From contig NZ_CAKPXS010000063.1 of the NCBI RefSeq assembly GCF_934202235.1, positions 1 through 6,251 of the forward strand: a DNA stretch of 6,251 bases, in the 5' to 3' direction. The translations under genes were made by a program, and so were the position numbers. Origin of the DNA: an uncultured Limosilactobacillus sp. (GTDB taxonomy: Bacteria; Bacillota; Bacilli; Lactobacillales; Lactobacillaceae). Below are positions 1 to 5,832 of the stretch, piece by piece (within the stretch, counting starts at the first letter, position 1; the number at the start of each line of letters is the position of its first letter). The notes beneath the pieces are model-generated. The model was not told where the DNA came from and ran no database searches. It saw nothing but the letters and a program-made list of their open reading frames with translations.

Positions 1-41
1 TGACCCCAGTAGAATACCGAAATCATGCCTTAGCAGCTTAA
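1..41 (+). CDS. IS3-family transposase, C-terminal end only (partial)
   Basis: The frame starting at position 3 reads TPVEYRNHALAA followed by TAA at 39-41. The sequence (G)-(L/M)-TPVEYRN-x-A is the usual carboxyl end of the IS3-family OrfB integrase (rve/DDE domain), found just before the right terminal repeat. Only these 12 codons lie inside the window, so catalytic residues and intactness cannot be judged. The short gap between the stop and the presumed IS end (36 nt) fits this family. The call rests on a short recognisable tail plus the adjacent terminal repeat, and the two support each other. Confidence 0.6.
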   Translation, partial: TPVEYRNHALAA

Positions 42-77
42 TTGTCTAATTTTGTCTAACTTTTTTCTTGCACTTCA
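1..77 (+). mobile_element. Right end of an IS3-family insertion sequence
   Basis: This is the right-hand terminus of an insertion element whose body lies outside the window. It contains the last transposase codons (3-41) and then a terminal segment. Read from the outside inward on the - strand, that segment begins TGAAGTGC (77 to 70), continues through an A-rich run, and reaches GTTAGACA (60 to 53). A TG...CA terminus with a GTTAGACA-like inner part is typical of IS3-family (IS150-like) terminal repeats in lactobacilli, recalled from family knowledge. An 8-bp direct repeat, TTGTCTAA, occurs at 42-49 and 52-59, one helical turn apart, and could belong to the transposase-binding site. The boundary at 77 is inferred from the CA end; the target duplication cannot be checked because the left end is not visible. 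Confidence 0.65.
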
Positions 78-106
78 GAATCGTTCTGATTCTTCGTGGC
101 TTTTTT
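71..106 (+). terminator. Possible + strand terminator rebuilt at the IS junction
   Basis: On the + strand CAC (71-73) can pair with GTG (96-98), and AGAATC (77-82) with GATTCT (88-93). The loop is 83-87 and an internal bulge separates the two helices. The stem is followed by GC and six T (101-106). This could stop transcripts leaving the transposase gene before they run antisense into the UvrA-like gene. The helix is short and bulged, so the strength is doubtful. Confidence 0.35.
78..106 (-). terminator. Interrupted terminator of the UvrA-like gene
   Basis: On the - strand, 3 nt after the stop codon, comes AAAAAAGCCACGAAGAATC (106 to 88), a 5-nt loop (87 to 83) and GATTC (82 to 78). At that point the sequence changes into the IS end. 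The long A-led left arm looks like half of a bidirectional terminator whose right arm would have continued TTCGTGGC plus a T-run. Only 5 bp of pairing (GAATC/GATTC) remain, or 6 bp with the IS-supplied T at 77. No T-run follows on the - strand, so termination of the UvrA-like transcript here is probably impaired. The reconstruction is inference. Confidence 0.45.
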
Positions 107-108
107 GA

Positions 109-2622
109 TTACTGAAATCGTGACCAGTACTCGGCTAAGTAACGGGTGGTAAGACTCGTTGGCTGCTTAATCAAGTCCTGTGGTGTGCCACTGGCCACGA
201 TTTGGCCACCAGCACTGCCGCCACGCGGACCCATATCAAGCATGTAATCCGCGTTAACTACCAGGTTTAAGTCGTGGGTGATGGTCACAATCGTTGCTCC
301 ACGGTCCAGCAAACGCTGCATTACCTTCAGTAGCGTCTTGACATCTAGTGGATGTAACCCAATCGTTGGTTCATCAAAGACAAAGAGCGTTGTCTTTTGT
401 TGGTGATTGAGGTGTTTAACTAGTTTAAGCCGCTGGGCCTCCCCACCAGAAAGGCTTGGGGTGATTTCACCGAGGTGAAGGTATGACAACCCGACTTCAT
501 CAAGCAGTGACAATTCTCGCTCAATTTTTGGTACTTCGGTAAAAACTGGTATTGCCTGGGTAACGTCTAACTTCAAGAGGTCAACGATCGAGTACCCATG
601 CCACTTGACCTCCTGGACCGCTTTATTATAACGGTCACCATGGCAAAGCGGGCACACCTGCTGCATGTCAGGTAAAAACTGGATATCAAGAGTCACAACG
701 CCACTACCGCCACAATTAGGACAAGCACCCTGTTTATTGTTATATGAGAAATACGAAGCGGTGTAGTGTTTCTGTTTTGCCAGTGGCTGGCTAGCGAATA
801 ACTTTCGCAAATTGTTCATAATACTAGTGTAAGTAGCAACCGTTGAACGCATCGTCTTTCCAATCGGCGCCGCGTCGACGCTCACCACTTTCTTTAGTGG
901 ACAAGCAAGTTTCTTCACCTGAGTTGGCAGTTGCCGACCTGCAGCTTGCGCTTTGACAGCTGGAATCAAACTATCAAAGATCAGGCTGGTTTTACCAGCG
1001 CCAGAAAAACCAGTTACTGCCGAGAGAGCATGCAATGGTAGTTGAGCTTTGACATCATCGATATTGTTGTAGCCAGCCACTTCAAACTGAATACTGTCAG
1101 CGGTGGGGACTTGAGGTCTGCGTGCCATCAGCTGAGCCGTTCCCTTTAGGTAGGGACCAATTTTTGAGTCCTGATCAGCTGCCAGTTGCGCCGGGGTCCC
1201 CTGGTTAATGATTCGACCACCCTTTTCACCAGATCCTGGACCAATTTCAATAATCCAGTTGGCTGCTTTAATAATGTCGACGTTGTGGTCCACGACAACC
1301 AAGGAATTACCCTGGGCAACTAGTTGACGGAAAACGTGAAGGAGGCCGCTAACGTTATCCGGATGCAAACCAATTGATGGTTCATCAAGAACGTAGAGGA
1401 TCCCCGTTGTTTGCGTCCGCAACGTCCGCGCCAGTTGAATTCTCTGCAGTTCCCCGGTGGAAAGCGTGTTCCCGTTTCGGGAAAGCGTGAGGTAGTCTAG
1501 CCCCAGTTCTAAGAGCGGCGTTAGGTTATCTTCAAATTCGGCAAGAATGGAAGAAGCCATCTTTTTCATATTAGGACTTATCGCCGCAGCAACCTTTTCC
1601 TTCCACGCTTCCAATTCGCCTAAAGTTAAGTCGCTGACCTGAGCAATGTTTAACCCACCAGCTAATTGGGTCAGGAGTTCCGGCTTTAAACGGGTCCCGT
1701 GACAAGTTGGACAAGTCGAATAATGAAAAAAGGTCGCAATTCGTTCCTGAGCCCGGGCACTCTTACTCGTCTTTGCCGACTCATAAACTGCTTCCTTCGC
1801 ATTCTCATACAGGGCATTAAAGTCATGGAAAACTCTTCCCGTGCCGGAACGAAAGTCCATCCGAAACTTCTTTTTAGGCCCGTTGATGACAAATTCCTTT
1901 TCCTTAGCTGTTAACTCTTTGTAGGGAACATCGATCCGGACCCCGGCTTGTTGGGCCACGTTCGGCATGAAATTTCGCCCCGGAAGGTGCCAAGAAGCGA
2001 CTGCCCCTTGTGCTAGTGTCAAATTGGGATCGCCAATTAGTTTTGATTCGTCTAGTTGACGGACTTTACCAGTCCCGTGACAAGTTGGACAGTCCCCATC
2101 AGAGTTGAAGGCAAAATCTTCCGCACTGAAGGCCGGAAAATGAACCCCACATACCGGACAAGTTAACTGCCCCATTTGAGAGCCACTGTCACTCATCGCC
2201 ATTGCGATTTTTAAACTCGGCTTCAGTCGGTGCCCATTCGGACAGACCGGGCTGCCCAGCCGAGAAAAAATAAGCCGAATGACGTTAAAGACCTCACTCA
2301 TCGTCCCAACGGTTGCCCGTTCCGATGGAATCGACGGTCGCTGTTTGAGGGCCAAAGCTGACGGAATGTGCTTCACACTTTTTACGTCAGCCTGACTGCC
2401 GAGCTTAATTCGGCGCCTGGTATAAGTTGAAAGGGCTTCTAAGTAACGACGTGACCCTTCCTCGTACAGGATTCCCATCGCCAGTGAGCTTTTCCCAGAA
2501 CCAGATAAACCCGAAATCGCCACAAACTGGTGAAGCGGAATATCAACGTCAACATTTTTTAAATTATGGACTTTTGCTCCCCGGACCTCGATTCTGGTCG
2601 GTAATGACGAATGCTTTGTCAT
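109..2622 (-). CDS. UvrA-family ATPase lacking the UvrB-binding region (UvrA2-like)
   Basis: This 837-residue protein is a tandem ABC ATPase of the UvrA family, the DNA-damage sensor of nucleotide excision repair. The first ABC half has Walker A GLSGSGKSS (38-46), signature LSTGELQR (387-394) and Walker B VLDEPSIGLHP (411-421). The second has GFSGAGKTS (538-546), LSGGEAQR (724-731) and FDEPTIGLHP (749-758). Zinc-binding cysteine pairs are visible at 155/158, 178/181, 304/307, 634/637 and 657/660. Canonical UvrA is about 940-950 residues. Here only about 50 residues separate CPNGH (127-131) from the CPTCHGTG motif (178-185), so most of the UvrB-binding domain is missing, as in class II UvrA2 proteins and the drug-resistance protein DrrC. 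A role in damage tolerance or drug resistance independent of UvrB is inference. The ATG at 2622 has a good ribosome site, AGGGGG at 2631-2636. The gene follows the trmB terminator closely and is bordered downstream by an IS end. Confidence 0.9.
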   Translation of the reverse strand: MTKHSSLPTRIEVRGAKVHNLKNVDVDIPLHQFVAISGLSGSGKSSLAMGILYEEGSRRYLEALSTYTRRRIKLGSQADVKSVKHIPSALALKQRPSIPSERATVGTMSEVFNVIRLIFSRLGSPVCPNGHRLKPSLKIAMAMSDSGSQMGQLTCPVCGVHFPAFSAEDFAFNSDGDCPTCHGTGKVRQLDESKLIGDPNLTLAQGAVASWHLPGRNFMPNVAQQAGVRIDVPYKELTAKEKEFVINGPKKKFRMDFRSGTGRVFHDFNALYENAKEAVYESAKTSKSARAQERIATFFHYSTCPTCHGTRLKPELLTQLAGGLNIAQVSDLTLGELEAWKEKVAAAISPNMKKMASSILAEFEDNLTPLLELGLDYLTLSRNGNTLSTGELQRIQLARTLRTQTTGILYVLDEPSIGLHPDNVSGLLHVFRQLVAQGNSLVVVDHNVDIIKAANWIIEIGPGSGEKGGRIINQGTPAQLAADQDSKIGPYLKGTAQLMARRPQVPTADSIQFEVAGYNNIDDVKAQLPLHALSAVTGFSGAGKTSLIFDSLIPAVKAQAAGRQLPTQVKKLACPLKKVVSVDAAPIGKTMRSTVATYTSIMNNLRKLFASQPLAKQKHYTASYFSYNNKQGACPNCGGSGVVTLDIQFLPDMQQVCPLCHGDRYNKAVQEVKWHGYSIVDLLKLDVTQAIPVFTEVPKIERELSLLDEVGLSYLHLGEITPSLSGGEAQRLKLVKHLNHQQKTTLFVFDEPTIGLHPLDVKTLLKVMQRLLDRGATIVTITHDLNLVVNADYMLDMGPRGGSAGGQIVASGTPQDLIKQPTSLTTRYLAEYWSRFQ

Positions 2623-2640
2623 TTAATAATCCCCCTCATA

Positions 2641-2666
2641 TTAAAAAATCGCGGTTGCCCGCGATT
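2641..2666 (-). terminator. Rho-independent terminator after trmB
   Basis: On the - strand a perfect 8-bp stem AATCGCGG (2666 to 2659) / CCGCGATT (2654 to 2647), with a GCAA tetraloop, is followed by a short T-run (2646 to 2643). It starts 4 nt after the trmB stop and ends 4 nt before the ribosome site of the UvrA-like gene. It should end the ecsA-ecsB-trmB transcript. Confidence 0.85.
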
Positions 2667-2670
2667 GATT

Positions 2671-3315
2671 TTAACCAGCAAAATGAGCCGTTAGCTTATA
2701 AATCGGCTGACCCTTCGCCGCAAACCGCTGTTCATATTCGGTTTCGACATTGTGTGTATTTTCCTCGCTATTGTGCAAGTCCAACCACACACCATCAAAT
2801 TTCATTCCGAAGTTATTCAGCGACTGTAGTGAATACTCAAAAAATCCCATATTGTCTGTTTTCAATTCAATTGTCCCGGCTGGACGAAGCACCTGCTGGT
2901 ATTCCCGTAAAAACGACTTGTACGTCAACCGTCGCTTGGTATGCCGCTTTTTAGGCCACGGGTCAGAAAAGTTTAGGTAGAGTTCGTCAACTTCTCCCGG
3001 AGCAAAAAAGTCCAGCAAGTCTGCACCATCGGCATTGATCAGTTGTAGGTTGGGAAGTTCTTCAGGGAGGGCCTTCTTCAGCGCAATGGCTGCCACCGTC
3101 GTCTGAATCTCCATCCCGATAAAGTTGATTTCCGGATGAGCCTTGGCCATCCCAATGACAAATTGGCCCTTTCCCATCCCCAGTTCTAGCCGTAAAGGCT
3201 GCTTTTTAACAAACCGTTCTTGCCAGTGACCAGCGTATTTTGCCGGGTCACTAACCATCATCTCCGGATGATCAGCAATCAGTGGTGCTGCCCATTTTTT
3301 GTGTTTTACTCTCAT
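2671..3315 (-). CDS. trmB: tRNA (guanine-N7-)-methyltransferase TrmB
   Basis: TrmB transfers a methyl group from S-adenosylmethionine to N7 of guanine 46 in the variable loop of many tRNAs, acting in the cytoplasm. At 214 residues it has the normal bacterial length. Family motifs are clear: the SAM-binding loop LELGMGKG (43-50), the acidic strand end GMEI (67-70), NADGADL (94-100), the signature NFSDPWPKKRHTKRR (115-129), LKTD (151-154) and the C-terminal TEYEQRFAAKG (192-202), which contributes to substrate binding. The ATG at 3315 is preceded by GGAGAG (3321-3326 on the + strand) at 5 nt. The gene begins 19 nt after the ecsB stop, so it is very likely cotranscribed with ecsA and ecsB, and a strong terminator follows 4 nt after its stop. 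The reading frame is intact with no missing key residues. Confidence 0.95.
   Translation of the reverse strand: MRVKHKKWAAPLIADHPEMMVSDPAKYAGHWQERFVKKQPLRLELGMGKGQFVIGMAKAHPEINFIGMEIQTTVAAIALKKALPEELPNLQLINADGADLLDFFAPGEVDELYLNFSDPWPKKRHTKRRLTYKSFLREYQQVLRPAGTIELKTDNMGFFEYSLQSLNNFGMKFDGVWLDLHNSEENTHNVETEYEQRFAAKGQPIYKLTAHFAG
2695..2723 (-). promoter_or_regulatory. Candidate promoter for the UvrA-like gene inside trmB
   Basis: Within the 3' end of trmB, on the - strand, lies TTGCGG (2723 to 2718), a 17-nt spacer, and TATAAG (2700 to 2695), which matches the -10 consensus at five of six positions. The -35 matches only in TTG. A transcript from here would begin near 2688 and pass through the terminator hairpin before reaching the UvrA-like start, leaving a leader of about 65 nt. 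It was picked because the 48-bp intergenic gap, largely filled by the terminator and ribosome site, leaves no space for another promoter. It may be a chance match in coding DNA. Confidence 0.3.
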
Positions 3316-3334
3316 TTATTCTCTCCATTATCAA

Positions 3335-4540
3335 TTATCTTTTTTTCAAGCGTCGTGGCATCAACCTTACCAACAATTCTGCCAAAAGTAAGCCCACTAC
3401 CAAGCTAATAACTGCCCACTGCCATCGCAGGCTGAACCCCAGATTAGCAACAGCAATTAAGGTGGTTGCCAACACAAGTACTCGTCGGCAAAGGGATTGG
3501 AAATCAGTTAACTTTACTTTCTCGCCCACCGCCAGCAAATGGACCATCGCGTTGTTATCAAAGTGGTGATAAAACGGCGTTAGTTCGCCCGCTAGCAAGT
3601 AGATAAACAGCAGGGATAAGACGCACTTTAACCAGCCCAGTGGAATAAAGAAGACAACCACCATCGCAACGGCAGTCAGCCGCATGGCCAGTCCGCTCAT
3701 TTCCGTGTCACGAACAAAGCCGCGAACAAAAAGGTACGACCACGGGTGATTGGTAATTGTCCAGCCCTTGACTAACCGGTCGGCCCACCGCCGCCGGGCA
3801 ATCCGCCCGGTGACACTTGGCACATCCGTAAAGAGGTTGAAGAACCGATATAGTTGTTCCATCCGGTGATTTTCTAACGCAATCGCTGCATTCCATTCAA
3901 GGGAATAAGCTGGCTTATTGGCTACCCAACTGTTGACGAACAAAAGAACAACCGCAAAGACCAGACCGCCGAGTGGATGGTAAATCCAACTACTAGAAAC
4001 GATCAAAAAAGTTTCTACCCACTGGTTGACTACCCAACGACGCCATCCACGCTGTAAGCGGGAATTAAAGTTCAACTGGTCCTTAGCCAGGATAAACCAG
4101 TTAGCTTCCGCCAATATCATGGCTCCCGAGGCCATAAGCCATTGGAAGTTGTGCCACTGCAGCGTAATAGTAGCCATCGGCAACGCCACCACAATCCCGG
4201 CAATTGTGATTAACTCGCCGAGCAACAAGCTCAGCCACCAGGCGCCTCTCAAGTAGTCTCCCATCTGGGAGCTTTTTGGCAGGAGGAAAATGCGGTCTGC
4301 GGGCTTCAGCAAGGTTGCAAACCGTCCCAGTTGTGCTACCAGGGTAAACCAGATAGCAAGTACAGGCGGTGCCCACCATTGACCACCAGTGAGATGTGGC
4401 AACCAACCAGCATAAGAGTAAGCTAATGCCCCTAAAAGAAAGAAGAGGGCAATCACAAAGTGGTCGTTGAACACCAGCCGCCAGTACTTGAGCAAACTGA
4501 CAAAGTGCCCCTCTCGCCGGTCACGATAAAGTTCATTCAT
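3335..4540 (-). CDS. ecsB: EcsB-family ABC transporter permease
   Basis: This is the membrane subunit partnering EcsA. In B. subtilis, EcsAB is needed for efficient intramembrane proteolysis by RasP, for secretion and for competence. The homologous PptAB of streptococci and enterococci exports short peptide pheromones. The protein has 401 residues from the chosen start. Hydrophobic segments (numbered from this start) lie near 26-44, 55-72, 102-122, 130-150, 177-205, 285-319 and 352-393. Family-typical stretches are KYWRLVFNDHF (18-28), YRFFNLFTDVP (231-241) and YLFVRGFVRD (269-278). The C-terminus is basic (RRLKKR). An ATG at 4549 would add three residues, but the GGGAG sequence then touches it. 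With the ATG at 4540 the same GGGAG sits 9 nt upstream, so 4540 is preferred. That start overlaps the ecsA stop by 8 nt, suggesting translational coupling. The transported substrate here is unknown. Confidence 0.9.
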   Translation of the reverse strand: MNELYRDRREGHFVSLLKYWRLVFNDHFVIALFFLLGALAYSYAGWLPHLTGGQWWAPPVLAIWFTLVAQLGRFATLLKPADRIFLLPKSSQMGDYLRGAWWLSLLLGELITIAGIVVALPMATITLQWHNFQWLMASGAMILAEANWFILAKDQLNFNSRLQRGWRRWVVNQWVETFLIVSSSWIYHPLGGLVFAVVLLFVNSWVANKPAYSLEWNAAIALENHRMEQLYRFFNLFTDVPSVTGRIARRRWADRLVKGWTITNHPWSYLFVRGFVRDTEMSGLAMRLTAVAMVVVFFIPLGWLKCVLSLLFIYLLAGELTPFYHHFDNNAMVHLLAVGEKVKLTDFQSLCRRVLVLATTLIAVANLGFSLRWQWAVISLVVGLLLAELLVRLMPRRLKKR

Positions 4541-5270
4541 GGCCGCCATCTCCCGTCATTTCCAGGTAGATTTGATCCAGACTCGCGCTCGGTTGACCAG
4601 CTGTTTTTCGCAATTCATCCAGTGTTCCGTGAGCCCTGACTTTACCATTGGCAAGGAGAACAAAACGGTCACAGTAACGTTCCGCTGTGTCCAGAACGTG
4701 CGTCGACATCAAAACAGCTGTTCCTTTCTTTTTGACCTCCTCAATCAACTGAAGAAGGTCATAAACGGCCAATGGATCAAGCCCATAAAATGGTTCGTCA
4801 ACAATCAACAACTTAACGTCAGGCAAAAAGGCGCAGCAGATCATTACCTTCTGCTTCATTCCCTTTGAAAACTCGGCAGGGAACCAGTTCAGTTTATTAT
4901 CCAGTCGGAACATTTTCAATAAGCGGTGTGCTTTCGGCCAGGTTTGGTCGGGGGCCAGGTCGTAGGCAAGCATCGTCATCTCCAAGTGTTCCTTGAGAGT
5001 GAGTTCGTTATACAAAATTGGCGCTTCTGGAACATAAGCTAATTCTTTTTTATATTCCTGTTCATTTTTTCTAATTGTCAGCCCGTCTAACGAAATCTCA
5101 CCAGAGAACGGATGTAAAAGGCCAATGATGTGGTTAATGGTCGTCGATTTACCGGCACCGTTTAACCCGATCAACCCTACCAGCTGACCTGGTTCAACCG
5201 TTAAACTAACGTCTTTAAGCACCGGCAGCTGACCATAGCCACCAACTAAGTTTTTTACTTGTAAAGTCAT
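4533..5270 (-). CDS. ecsA: EcsA-family ABC transporter ATP-binding protein
   Basis: This 245-residue nucleotide-binding subunit works with EcsB and would sit on the cytoplasmic face of the membrane, hydrolysing ATP to drive transport. Visible motifs are an A-loop tyrosine (Y12), Walker A GLNGAGKST (35-43), YVPEAPILYNELTLKEHLEM (79-98), in which a glutamate replaces the usual Q-loop glutamine (typical of EcsA), signature FSKGMKQK (134-141), Walker B LLIVDEP (154-160), D-loop GLDP (163-166) and the switch histidine H191. All catalytic residues are present. The ATG at 5270 has an AAAGGG ribosome site 7 nt upstream and a short leader after an extended -10 promoter. It is the first gene of ecsA-ecsB-trmB and is divergent from hit, the order seen in Bacillus. 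PptA, the ATPase of streptococcal pheromone export, belongs to the same family. Confidence 0.93.
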   Translation of the reverse strand: MTLQVKNLVGGYGQLPVLKDVSLTVEPGQLVGLIGLNGAGKSTTINHIIGLLHPFSGEISLDGLTIRKNEQEYKKELAYVPEAPILYNELTLKEHLEMTMLAYDLAPDQTWPKAHRLLKMFRLDNKLNWFPAEFSKGMKQKVMICCAFLPDVKLLIVDEPFYGLDPLAVYDLLQLIEEVKKKGTAVLMSTHVLDTAERYCDRFVLLANGKVRAHGTLDELRKTAGQPSASLDQIYLEMTGDGGHE

Positions 5271-5305
5271 GAGATTACCCTTTCTTGACGTTCCTATCGG
5301 CTCAA

Positions 5306-5314
5306 ATTATATCA
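5306..5314 (-). promoter_or_regulatory. Extended -10 promoter of ecsA-ecsB-trmB
   Basis: On the - strand TGATATAAT (5314 to 5306) is a perfect -10 hexamer with the TGn extension. No good -35 lies at 17 nt (CACGGC), which extended -10 promoters can tolerate. Transcription would start near 5299, giving a leader of about 29 nt that contains the ecsA ribosome site. A perfect TTGACA occurs further upstream at 5349 to 5344, but it is about 32 nt from this -10, too far to act with it as a standard pair. Confidence 0.6.
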
Positions 5315-5323
5315 CACTACTGG

Positions 5324-5343
5324 TAAGCGCCGTGCATAAGCGC
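5324..5343. repeat. TAAGCGC direct repeat between the divergent promoters
   Basis: TAAGCGC occurs at 5324-5330 and again at 5337-5343, with start points 13 bp apart. The repeat lies between the ecsA and hit -10 elements and covers the -35 zone of hit. It could be an operator for a regulator of either or both units, or a coincidence of short words. Confidence 0.35.
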
Positions 5344-5360
5344 TGTCAATCAAGTATACT
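5332..5360 (+). promoter_or_regulatory. Candidate promoter of hit
   Basis: TATACT at 5355-5360 matches the -10 consensus at five of six positions, and transcription would start near 5367, about 25 nt before the hit start. The hexamer 17 nt upstream (5332-5337, GTGCAT) is a poor -35. That weak -35 overlaps the spacer and second copy of the TAAGCGC direct repeat, so an activator is conceivable but not shown. Confidence 0.5.
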
Positions 5361-5391
5361 AGGGTTAACTATTAATAAGGAGTTGATTGTC

Positions 5392-5832
5392 ATGACAGAG
5401 GAAGAAAAGAATTGTATCTTCTGTAAGATTATTCGCGGTGAAATTCCTAGCTACACGGTTTATGAAGACGACGTTGTTAAAGCCTTCTTAGATATCTCAC
5501 AAAACACCCCTGGTCACACCCTCGTGGTTCCGAAAAAGCACGTCAAGGATATCTTCGCCTACGACGATGAGTTGGCAGCCGCAGTGTTCAGCCGGCTACC
5601 GAAGATTGCCCGAGCCATTAAGGAATCTGACCCCCGCATTGTGGGAATGAATATTTTGAACAACAACGGCAAAGTTGCTTACCAGTCTGTCTTCCACTCA
5701 CACATTCACTTAGTACCGCGCTATTCTGCTGCTGACCCATTCTCAATCCACTTTACTGACAACTCCGCTAACTACGACGAAGCAAAGTACAAGCAGGTTC
5801 AACAAGCCATTGTTGACCACCTGGAGGATTAA
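5392..5832 (+). CDS. hit: HIT-family nucleotide-binding hydrolase (Hit)
   Basis: This 146-residue protein belongs to the histidine triad superfamily, Hint branch, whose members usually hydrolyse adenosine phosphoramidates and related nucleotide conjugates as cytoplasmic homodimers. The triad is HSHIHLVP (102-109), with H104 as the expected nucleophile. CIFC (8-11), with H50 and H102, matches the zinc site of the Bacillus Hit protein, and the stretches GEIPSYTVYEDD, GHTLVVPKKH and NNNGK are typical of Hint enzymes. The frame stays open upstream to 5269, but the ATG at 5392 is chosen: it has AAGGAG at 5377-5382 with 9-nt spacing, and the family starts just before the CxxC motif. It is divergent from ecsA and coupled to the next gene. 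Its physiological substrate in Firmicutes is not settled. Confidence 0.94.
   Translation: MTEEEKNCIFCKIIRGEIPSYTVYEDDVVKAFLDISQNTPGHTLVVPKKHVKDIFAYDDELAAAVFSRLPKIARAIKESDPRIVGMNILNNNGKVAYQSVFHSHIHLVPRYSAADPFSIHFTDNSANYDEAKYKQVQQAIVDHLED

Noticed and set aside
2427..2954. 175-codon + strand open frame crossing the UvrA-like start and the 3' part of trmB
   Set aside because: It lies antisense to two well-supported genes, its composition is a mirror of their coding strands, it spans a terminator, and it has no credible ribosome site or family motif.
4101..4406. 101-codon - strand frame inside ecsB
   Set aside because: It is an alternative frame of the ecsB coding sequence with no motif and no start signal; the ecsB frame shows a clear family match.
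4539..4868. 109-codon + strand frame opposite ecsA
   Set aside because: Antisense shadow of the ecsA 3' half, with no recognisable domain or ribosome site.
5344..5349. Perfect TTGACA (- strand) as the -35 of ecsA
   Set aside because: At 16-18 nt downstream there is only TTACCA-like sequence, and the good TATAAT is about 32 nt away; kept only as an orphan element.
5269..5391. Upstream extension of the hit frame by 41 codons
   Set aside because: The extension runs through both promoters, lacks a ribosome site at its first ATG, and would place extra residues before the conserved family start. The ATG at 5392 has AAGGAG.
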